Shown piece by piece: positions 26,501-38,500 of a stretch of DNA of 64,000 bases (position 1 is the stretch's first letter; each line of letters opens with the position of its first letter). The stretch spans positions 1 through 64,000 of the forward strand of contig NZ_FOQK01000018.1 of assembly GCF_900113715.1 (NCBI RefSeq), written 5' to 3'. Under the pieces are notes generated by a model that ran no database searches, had not been told where the DNA came from, and saw only the letters and a program-made list of their open reading frames with translations. The translations under genes were made by a program, and so were the position numbers. The DNA comes from Pseudoselenomonas ruminantium (GTDB taxonomy: Bacteria > Bacillota > Negativicutes > Selenomonadales > Selenomonadaceae).

Positions 26501-29500
26501 TGCGGGCAACTGGCGACAGCGATATCCATTCGGTAGGAGTAGGTGGTGCTGTATCCGTTGCTGGACAGGTCGCTGTTGCTGGTTCTGGCAGTTACAACTA
26601 TCAGGGCAATAATGTCAATGCACTGGTCAAAAATCAGAAACTCGCGGCTAATAGCAGTGTGGGCGTAGTAGCGCGCAGTGATGACCGTATTTATAACTTT
26701 GCTGGAGGCTTTTCAATCGGCATCAACAGCAAGGCGGCTATTGGTGCGGCGGTATCTATCAACAAAATTACAGGCAATACGAATGCGCTGGTACAGGGTG
26801 GCTCAATTACAGCGGCCAATACCGGTTCTATTAAGGTTACCCGTCCGCAGGATGGTAAGTTATTTACCACGGATACGTTGGCTCTTACCACGGATAGTGA
26901 CAAATTGAGTGCTAGCCGCGAAGAGAAAGACAAAACAGGTATTGTGGTGGATAGCTCGGCTACGCATACCCTTATCTCGCAAATGGCTTCTGGTGGTGTA
27001 GCAGCTTCCTCCAGCGTGGGTGTGGGGCTTGCGGGTACCGTGAATCTCAATACGGTCAAAGGGGATACTGCGGCCAAAATAGAGAATACCGCAATCAACG
27101 CCAACGTGGAAGATAGCAATGATCTTTCTGATGTGAATGTGAATGCTTTGGATTATACAAACTTTGGCACCTTCACGGGGACTCCGTCTGTGGGAGCAGC
27201 GGCAACTGCAGGTGTCTCCGTTGGTGTATCCGCTACCTGGGAAACCTTTGACCGCAAGACGACAGCAGCACTATCTTCGGCTAGTGCTGCTGACCGGAAG
27301 ACGGTCAAGGCCAAAGACCTGACGGTAAATGCCGTGACCAAGCATGGTTCTTCGAATTTGTCCTTTGCGGCAGCTGTGGGGGCAGCGGCGACAGCGGGCG
27401 TAGCTTCTGGTGACAGCATTGTCCGTCGTAATAACACCAGTGAAACGACAGCATTGCTCAAAAATACGAATGTGACCTTTGCGGGAAAGGCCGACATCTT
27501 GGCCCAGCATCTGGCCAACAGCCGCAGCAAGAATATTTCGGTAAGTGCTTCTGGCGGGTACGCTGCCGTGGCGGCTGGAGCCGGTGTGTCCGTCATGGAT
27601 GATAGTTCCAAGGTTAAAGCAGATGTGGCAGACAGCGATTTGAAGGAAACGCAGAAAGCCACGGGTGACAGTGATAAGAAGACGATATCCGTACAGGCTA
27701 AGAATGAGAATAATTGGAATAATACGCTGGTTACGGCCAGTGCCGCCATTGGTATCGGTGCGGCTTTGGCGGGGAATGTAGGCATCAACAACACCACGAG
27801 CGAAACTGCGGCTACGGTATCCGGCAACAGCCATCTGCAAGCGACGGAAGTTTCGGTAAAGGCAGAGGATAAACTCACTGCGGATGCTACGGGTGGTGTG
27901 GGCGCAGCCGGTCTGGCTGGCGTCGGTGTATCTGTGGCGCTGAACAATATCAACAGCAGTGTTAGTGCCAATGTCACGGGTGGCACGGTTGAGGCCTCTA
28001 AGGATGTGCAAGTGAGTGCGGAAGAAGTGCGCAAATTTGCCAGCAGTGTAACAGGCGTAGCTGCTGGTGGTCTGGGGGTAGGCGTCAACGTGGCGGTCAC
28101 CTCTGTGAATAAGGGCATTACCGATGCGCAGCTCAGCAATACCAGCGATGAAAATGGCAATTCCACGAATACGGATAAAATTACCAAAGATGAAATCAAC
28201 ATGCATCTGAAAAAGGTGAATGACGCCAAAGGGGCAGTGGGTGTTGACAACGGGCGGTTCTTTGGCCTGTCGGCAGAAGGCAGGGAAGCCCTGGCAGACG
28301 CTAAAAATGTGACGGTCAGCCTTGCAACGCCGGATAACAAGAAACAGGGCGTGCATACGACTGTTCAGGAAACGACGCTTACTGCTGATGGTGATGTCAA
28401 GGTGTTGGCGCAGGAGAAAAATGATATTTCTGCGCAAAACACGACGGTCACGGTCGGTGGCAGTGCTGTGGGCGTGACGGATGCTATCATCCATACGAAC
28501 TACGATACGGATGTGACGATTAACGATGCCTCGATTATGGGGAAGAATGTTGCAATCGAAGCCAAACAGGGACAGACGGATAAGGGGGCTGACATCACTG
28601 TGACGGCAGTCTCCGTAGGTGCCGGCCTGGGCGTAGGCGTAGGCTATGCTGGTATCGTCAACAAAGGGGCAACGGATATCAATATCGCGGGCAGCACCAT
28701 CACAGGCAAGGAAAATGTCAATGTCAACGCATTGGACGAAAGCAAGAGCAAGACGCAAATCACCAATGTAGGTGTCTCTGCGCTTAATGTCACCACCACT
28801 TTTGCCAGTGTAGAAAATGGGGATAATGTGGGCGTTACATTGGGCGGCACAAATAATATTTCTGCGGCGAACAATATCGTTATTGATGCAAAGAAAGCCA
28901 ATGCCCTGGAAGCCCATACCCAGGGCGTGGGCGTAGGCGGTGTCAATGTGGCGGTGAACCATGCCACGATTGAGGACAAGGGGACAGCTGCGGCCAAAAT
29001 CAAGGGTACAGATGGCACGTTTAGTGGGAGTTCCTTCCATCTTGGTGCGACCAACGATACTACGGCCAAACTCAGTGCCGGTAATGTGGCCGTATCCGTT
29101 CTGGGGGTAAGCCGCATGCGTGGCAAAGGCGTTATGGACATGGGCGCTGTGGCAGACGTAGCTGGTGGCCGCTTTAACGCGAAAAATGTAGAGTTTACTT
29201 CTCTGTTAGGCAATGCCAATGGCCGTACCCTGGAGGGGAATGTCAAGGGGCATAATATTTCTGCGGTAGCAGTAGCGCCGGATGCGGTGGTATTGAATAC
29301 TACGGTCAATGGCACGGTCAAGGTGGCGAATAGCACCTTTGCTGAAAACACCGATTTGTTGCTTTCAAATGCCGCCTATGTGGATCGCAAGGCCTATATC
29401 TATGATGTTACGGCCGGTGCGGTAGCCGTGGGCAATACCAGTGCTGATATCAGCGGTACGGAGACGCTGACCAGCACCCTTGCGGGGAAGAATACCGTTA

Positions 29501-32500
29501 CGAAGCTGAACAGCCTGCAGGTAAAGACGCGCGGTGAAAATACGGGCAAGGCCTTTGCCGATGCGGGTGGCGGCGGTGCCCTGGGCTATGTGGGTGCCCA
29601 TGTGAGCAATAAATCAACCAATAAAGTCAAGAGCATTATCGGTGGCAAGTGGGATATCGCAGAGAATGCCTATATTCTTGCTACCCAAAATGACGAAACC
29701 AGCCTCACGGCCTCCGAAGGTCATGGAGGCGTTATCGGCGTGGGCGGCACTAGCGTGGATAATGTCCTTGATACTGCCACGAATGCTATCGTGGAAAATA
29801 ACACGGAAATCACTGCCAACCGTATGTATGTCAGTACGACCAATGTTATTACTACCGGGGCTTATGATGATACCAACGGCAATGGAGTAAAAGACGTACA
29901 AGCCTATACGCTCAAAGACCATTTCGGCGGTGTTATTTCCGGCAACCGTCTCAGAAGCCTGTTGGATATTACGGAAAAAGGCACGGTCACCATCGGTAAG
30001 GGGGCAAAGATTACCACGGATAATCTGCAGGAATTCGTTGCCTCCTCTCAGAACGATCTGGTGAACCATGCACAGGCCAAGGGCGGCGGTGGTGTAGTCG
30101 CTACGGATGCTGTCACTGAAAACAAACTGACCATCAGCAATACGGTGGACGTACAGAGCGGCGTGGCGCTCAGTAATGAGAAGGCCGCTTCGACAGAGGA
30201 CATCCTGCTTGCGGCCTATGACAATCAAAACCTGAATTCCCATGTCGATGCCACCGTGCTGGCCGGTGTGGTCAGTCCGCTGGTTGCCAAGAATCTGACC
30301 ACCATGAACCGTACGAGTGAGGTTAAGGTTGCCGGTATCATTGAAAGTGGCAACAATGTTGGTCTTTATGCGGGGGCGAACAGAGACGGTGTGCTGTCCA
30401 ATCTTAAAGTAGACCTCAAGGCTGGTGCCTACAACTATTCCGCTATTCCCATCACGTCCCCCACGGTGGATTATACCATCAAAGCGGACAAGGGGATGGT
30501 GAATGTTAGCGGTACTGTGCGCTCTACCCGGGATATCAACGCTACTGCCAGTGGTGGCAGGGAAGATATTGTTACGGATGAGAGCAAATGGGCTTGGGTA
30601 AGCGGCGGCACCGGCATCAACAAGAAGTTCCTGTCCTCCAATGCAACGACGGGCAGTGAAAGCAGTGCCGAGATGCGAAAGAGCACGGTAAATGTCACCG
30701 GTGCTCTCATTGCAGGGACTGCCAATCCCATCAATGTAACGATCGGTGGCAGTGTGGCTGAAGGTCTGACCATTATGGCAGATGACAACAAGGCCAATGA
30801 CCGGGTTAAGAATGGGATAACGCAGGGAACCTTTGACTATGCCAATACTTTGGGCGCGCGTTTAGCGGAGCTGAATAAGCTGATTTCTGCCTATGATGGA
30901 AACAACTTAAATGCTGAGCAGATGGCAGCATACATCAATGAGCGTAACCGTATCCAGGACGAAATGAAACGCCTGGGGCTGGTGGAGAAGGATGCACAGG
31001 GCAATGTGACGTCCTATGTGAATTCGGGCCGTTCGGTTTACTATGTGGAGATTCCGGATATCGCCACCAGTGGCGGTAATATTAACGTGAAGGCCGAAGA
31101 TTTTATCGGCACAGGAAAACTTCATGCTAATTCTGCGCCCTCCATTACTATCACAAATGCATCGGATGCTTATCTGAAGCTCAACAATATCCTTATGGGA
31201 GAGCAGGGAGGCAGCATTAATTATAGCGGCTACGGTGCGTATCTGCAGAATACCGTCATACCTCCGGGAACCGTCGAAGGGAATAAGAAAATCAATGAAA
31301 TGAATCGCAACGAAAGTGGCGGCAGTGTTGCCAATTTCAGCGAAATCTACGGCAGAACCGATGGTACGGCAGCCGGGCTTTTGGTGCAAAATACCAAAAC
31401 GTTCAGCGGCGGCAAGGACAGCACAATCAACCTGACCGACGAAAAGAAGCAGCAGATGATACAAGAGGTTAATAATGACAAGGACTTGTCGGCAGAGGCC
31501 AAGGCAGATTTGATAGAGCAAATCAATAATAACAGCAGCATCACCTATACTGCCCTCACCGATATGGAAATAAACGGTAAAATCAGTAATTTCTATGGGA
31601 ATGTGACCATCAGCAACGCCAGCGGGGATATCCGTATTAGCGGCGGCACACAGGCGCGTCCCACGGGTGTATTCGGGAATACGGTCAAGCTTATTGCGGG
31701 CAATGGCACCATCGCGCAGGACTATAAGGAAGGCATTGTCAATATCAACGGCGATCCGGAAAAGTACCTGGTGGATTATGCCAATACGATGAAAAATAAT
31801 CTTGGCTTAAGTACAACGGATACGGATACAAAGAATGCAACTATCGATTATCAGCGTTCCAGCAGTTCTCCTGAGGCTACGGGCTATATTGCCGGACGGG
31901 ATATCTATGTGTCTGCGGCGAATATCAATGTGAATGGCCTTATCCAGAGTGGCTATAAGACGTATCAGGCAACGGTGCGTCAGACGGATTTGGATGCGGC
32001 CAAGGAAAAATCACGTGACCGGGCGGCTATTGTCCAGAACCGCACCATGTTCAAGGTCAATGATGGCGGTGCTAAGTGGAACGATACGGAAAAGGTCTTT
32101 TACTATGAAGCACAGGTCTATTGGGATCCTGCCACGAACAAGCTGGTGGTGGAGGATATCGACACCCAGGGTGGCAAGGTCTATCTGACGGGCAAGATTG
32201 CCAGCACCGGTGACGGTCGGATCTTGGCGGCAGACGGTGCGGCCGAAATCACGGTGGAGAACCAGACAGCTTTAGATATGAATGTGGGCAATGTACTCAA
32301 TAATCAGCGGGAAGGCATTATCACCATTGCCGATACGGCGAAAGATACCTGGAACGAGTATAAGCGGGGGCAGACCCGCACCATCACGGGCTATGCCCAG
32401 TATTTGTTGGATCATAGGAACGACAATGATCTCTATGCGAGCGCCCAAGTGCAGGCCAATAATGGCCTATCCGTCGGTACACCCATAACTTACAATGTAA

Positions 32501-35500
32501 AAGAGAATCAGACGTACAGCTGGGTTAACGGCAATAGCGTAGAGACCACGAGAACCTATGAGCACTATGTGCGCAAAGGCATGTGGGGGGCAATCGAGAC
32601 CGTGAATGAAGATGGTCTGAAGGCTTGGGAGCAAAACTCTAAACCCATTGATACAAACGAAGGAAAGAAATTAGGCCTTCCGGAAGGTGCGGTTATCAAT
32701 CAGGGAAGCAGCAGTGTCCCGGAAAACGGCAAGCTGCAATTAGATGGGAGCACGCAGGTTCTGAGTTCTACGATTTTCGATCGGACGCACGAAACCTGGA
32801 GTTCTGGCTTCCTCGGCTGGTTCAAGCATAGCAGAGACCGGTGGAAAAATGGTACTTCGACGATTCAGCTCTATAACTATACCATCAATGCTTCTCAGCC
32901 GATTAACATTGGCCTGATTGGTGCTGAAACGGGCAAAATCGACATCAAGAGCACCAATACAAATGGTGGCAGCATCAATCTGACGGGCAATGTGGCGAAC
33001 TCGCAAGCAGCAGCTACGCTGTCGGTGAACTCTGCCGCAGGCGGCATTGCGCAGTTTGGCAACACTACCTTAAAGAGTGAAATTGTAAATCTTACGGCGA
33101 AGGACGATATCCAGAATATCCATATCGCTTCGTTGGGTCAGGATGGCAACTCGGCAACGGACAATATCCAGCTCACGGCTATTTCGACGAATGCGGGAGA
33201 TATTGATATCACAGCCACGGGTGGGATAAAGAACAACCAGTCCCTGCCGGGGAACGTGCAGATTATTGCCCTCAAGAGTCAGAAGGGAGATAGTTTCCAC
33301 AATGATGCGGCTTTAGGCGATGTGACGCTAAATGCGACGGGTACTATTACTCAGATCGATAGCAGCACTACCATTGAAGGCCGGGGAATTAATCTGACCA
33401 GCAAGAATGGTGGTATTGGTACGGCAAGTCAGGCGATTAATCTTGCGGCGTCAGATTTGGCCTATGCTACGGATCGCTATGGTGCGCAGGTCAATGCTGA
33501 TGCCAAGGAAAACATCTATCTGACTGAAGTGGCAGCGGGCGGCTCCATGCGCGTGGGTAAGATTGAATCACGCGAGGGCGATGTGACGTTGACTGTGGCC
33601 AGTGGCGGCTTTATAGATGGCCTGCCTGGAGATGACAAAACCGGCTCCAAGGATGCTGTAGATGATATGGTACATCGTTGGATAGATGCTGGCTTGATTG
33701 ATGGCGAAAAGGACGCAAGTGGAAATTATACGTACGAGGGGGCGTATATAAAAGGACTGAAAAAGAACCGCGATGATTACGTGGCAGACGTGACGGCGGC
33801 CTACGCTGGCAAGACTCAAAGTGACTGGCAGGCTGAGTATGCACGGCAAAAGGAAGCCGTAGCGAAAGTTTACAACTCTGCGGATTACAAGAACTACAAA
33901 GCCGGCAAAGGTGCCTATGCAGGGCTTACTGAGACGCAAATGGCGGCAAAACTTGCTGCTGACGGTCATCAGAACTATATCACCTATGGGCAGTATGCTT
34001 CAGCAGACGCTTATCTGCAGGATACCGCCGCTTACAAGTATTCCCAGTATGCCGACGCAAATGCATATTTGGCGGCAGATACCACCTATAAAGACTTGGT
34101 GAATAAGGCAGCCAATCCTACCTTTGAGTGGACGAAGGACATGATGCTCTATGCCGTCAGCGAAAAGCTGGTCAACAAAGACAGCGGCAGCAGTGCGCAG
34201 ACGGAACGGGCAGCCAATATCCTGGGGAGAAATATCACGCTGAACGCGGCTAGTGGCACCGTGGGGTCCTTTGACGGCACGGCCACCAGAATTACTGTGG
34301 ACGAGCTGACTGGTGCTGGAGGCACGGACAAGATGAAGCAGCTCTTAAATGTGTCTGCGGCTGATGTTACGGCTAACCGTGATGCAGATGGCAATTTGCT
34401 GTCCTTTGATATCAAGGGCAATATGCCCTTGGGCGTGAAAGCCAGCGGTATGCTGAATGTCACAGCGGGCGGCAGTGTCTCTGTGGCGGGGCGCGCCGAT
34501 GCAGCTGGCGAGCATTCGGCCATCAATGTGGGTAGTATTGCGGCCGGACAGAATGGCAATGTACGCTTGCATTCCGACCAGGGGATCTATAATGCGCAAA
34601 CGACTGATGCAGCCAATATCATCGGTAAGAATTTGACCCTGGCTGGTGGAAAAGAGAGTATCGGCACGGCTGATAAGCCCCTGACTGTTTCCCTTAACGG
34701 GGAACAGGGAGAACTTGCCGAGATACGCGCTGACAAAAATATCTTTATTCGCAACATGAATAATGATAAGTTCCTGAGACTGGGTGCTATGTATGCTGGC
34801 GATACGCTTTCGCTGCATAGTGAAAAAGGTTTCTTGATGGGCAGTGCAGGCGGCAATATTGCTGATGCGTACATCAATGCCGGAAAGAAGTTGGAATTCA
34901 ATACGAATGCGACCACTGGCATTGTCGGTGAGAAGGATAATGCTATCCGCATTTTGAATGACCGGGCAACTGTGAATATTGCGGCAGAGTCTGCGCATAT
35001 ACATGGCTTGGGCAGTCTTATGCTGGGCATTCAGAACGGTACATTGACGTTAGGGAACATTCAGACCCAGGGCGAGTTTACCGCTGTCAGTGAAGGTTCG
35101 CTGTCTGTGGGGCGTGAAGTGGAGAAAGACGCCAATGGAAAAGTAAAAAAGGAGGCGGTGGCAGGTGCCATTGCTGCTGGCGGTGATGTGACTCTTGCGG
35201 CCAAAGACAGTCTCGAATTAGACGGCAGCGTGAAGGCCGAAGGAAAGAAACTGACACTAAAAGCTGCCAATGGGGCAATCATGCAGACGGGCAAAGGGGC
35301 TATTACCGCTGCTGAGGTCAAGACCTTCAACGGTAAATCATTGCTTTTGGAGAATAAGGACAATGCATTTGCCAGCATCGAAGTGGATGGTATTGAAACG
35401 ACTGCGTCTGTAAAGCCAGACATTGCTGGTAATGTCCGTATCAAGGATAATGCTGACAATCTGTCGGTGGCAATTAAGCGGAACGTGGCAGGTGATATCT

Positions 35501-38500
35501 CTGTAGGCAATCTTCGTGCGAACGGTACCCTGGCGAATGCAAGCGACCTCACGGCTACGGGGACTATTGCCCTTGGGGTGCAGGGAACATTGTCTCAGGC
35601 AGCTGATACCACCATCAAAGCAGGCAAGAAAGTGGAGCTGACTTCGGCAGCGGCAGATATCCAGCAAGCTGCTGATGCAGGTATCAAGGCTAAAGCAGTA
35701 ACAGCAACCAGTGCCAAGGGTGTGGATCTGCAGGGGACGGGAAATGCATTCCAGGCTATTGCAGTGCAAGGTTCGCAGGCTAATAAGCCAATTATTGGTG
35801 ATGTTTTGGTCAAAGTGAACACAGACGATTTGGAACTAGCTGTTTCCTCGGCAGTTCAAGGCAATATTGAGGTAGAAAATAGGAAGGCAAATGGCAGCAT
35901 TGAAGTTCTGTCGGCACTGCAGGCGAAAAATAATGCGGATGCACTTCCCGATAAGGGAAATATATCGTTGACTGCAGGAGCTGATGTGCATATCCATAAG
36001 GACATTACCACTGGGCAGATAATGCCTGCGCCGGATAAGACTTTTGTGGTAGACATGCTGTTGAGCGATAAGGCTGCCTATAATTCGCTTACCATTACAG
36101 CCGGAGGTGTTGTTCAAGAGGCAAATGGTGTTAAAATCGAGGCGCCGGTGGTGGATACTTACACGGGTAAGGGGGTATCGCTGGAAAGCATCAAGAATCG
36201 GTTTGCAATCTTCGTAGCAAATGGTGTAGATGGCAACACGCAAAATATCAATGGCAGTGTCAAGGCTGTGACAAATTATGGCACTGATGGTACGCATAAT
36301 GGAATCTATGTGGCAGGAGTGAGTGTAAATACCGTCCGAGGAGATGTGGATTTCATCAATTTAGCTGAACATGGCGATGTAAGATTCTTGACGGATAATG
36401 AAATACAGGTTCTTGGAGGGAATAATGTACAGACTGCTCCGGGAAGCTTGCGGCTGACTGCTGATAACGACCTAACATTGCTAGGGGATGTATATGCGAA
36501 CAAGGATATCGTACTTGCAAGTACAGGCGAAGGTTCTATCTATGGCATTGGCAAAATGGATGCGGGAAACGATGTCTTTATGTTGGCTAAGAATGCGATT
36601 TACTATATTGGTACCATGACCGCAGGAAATAATATTGATGCAGAAGTATGGAATGCGACTTCGGTAAAAGATGGTAGTGGTATCCATATCGGTACTATGG
36701 CGGCTATGCTGGATCGGCCGGCAGATAAAGAAACCGGACTGAAAGCTGGCAAAAATATGAACTTCATTGTGAAGGGCAATGGAGATATCGACTTAGATGG
36801 TAAGCTTGTTGCAGAAGCTGGGAAAGTTATGGCTAATGTTTCTGGACAGGGGCATATCGCAATCGGTCAGACAGACGAAAAGAATGAAAAAACAATAATG
36901 GCAAAAGAGGATATCCATCTGAGCACAGGTAAAGGCGATATTTCGATTGTCAAGGGAATAGAATCCACGAATGAAAGTATAAAGCTGGAAACGGGCAGGG
37001 GAAATATTACTGTAGGCCGTGAAAATGTGCGGGAGGAGGAATCGCTGATAGCAAATAAGAGTGTCAGCATTGGAACAAATACGGGCACGATTACCATCCA
37101 GGGGCATGCAATTACGGCATCGGGTGATATCAGCATGAAAGCAGGAAAGGATGTGTATATACAGGGCATTCAGAATAGCAACTTCATTATCAAGGATGAT
37201 GGCATGATTAATTCTGGTGGTGGCATTAATCTCTATGGACGTAACGGTGATATCTACATTACGGGAAAACTTAACGCCAAGAAGGGCTTGTCAGCCACAA
37301 TCACCGAACGGGGAAGTGTTGCTTTGGGAACGGATGTAAACGTAACTAAAGATGTAAATATTTCCACGGAAAAAGGCACGATAGATGTAGGTAATACCAT
37401 CAATTCCATAGAAGGTACAGTCAATCTGACGACTGGGACAGGCGATATCCAGATTGGCAAGGATATCACCGCCGAAAAAGCTATCACGATTTCCAGTCAT
37501 AAGGGCAATGTCGTTATAGGCAATACGGAAACGGGCGATGATGGTGATGTGTTAGTGAAGAATGGCGATGTGTCCATCAATACCGATAAGGGCAATATTG
37601 AAATTGCCAAGACGGTGACAGCACAGACGGGAAGTATCGGTATAGCATCACGGCAGGGCGATATCCTCATTGGCAACAATGGTCCGGATGTGGAAACCGT
37701 TACTGCGCAGGAGAATATCAATATCAGCGTGGATGTAGGTCAGGTCAAGGTTTATGGCAAGACATCTACGAAGACAGGCGATATCTCTATGGCTGCTGGG
37801 GCCAATAATTATACACCGGGTGCACAGAATTTCATTATCGAGCAGAATGGATTGCTAGAATCCGGACGGGATATCCGTTTGACGGGGCGCAATGGCGATC
37901 TACATGTGACGGATGCCATTCAGGCTAAGCGAAATCTGTATACGCAGGTTCATGAGCAAGGCAGCATATTTTTCGATAAAACGGCAACGTTGACAGGTGA
38001 TGTAACGGTGCACACGGAAAAAGGACAGATAAGTATTGGCGGACAGGTAGATGCCAACCTGGTGGATTTAGCTACTGGAATGGGAAATATAGCTGTTGGC
38101 GGCGATATTGCTTCTGATTCGATTGTCAGCATTCAAACGAATACAGGGGATATAAACTTGCAAAATATTATCGCTAAAGACGATATCAAGGTGGCTGCAC
38201 AGAATGGCAATATTCATGCGAACAATATTATTTCCGGGAAAACCACACATGTAGCGCTGGGAAGTGGCGACCTCTTCCTCAACTTGGCAGAGGGGAAGGC
38301 TGTATTGCTGAAAATGGAGAACAATACCGAAGCATCGAAAGTCAATCAGATATTGGCAGTGGCTAGTGGTGGTACGGCTCCGGATGTTACGCTGACAGGT
38401 AATTTCATTCAGATTGGCTCCTTAGAGGCTAAGGACGGAGACGCGGCATTTGAACTTTCGGCTATGGGGGCAGGCGGTAAGAAACTTATCGCTGGTAATT

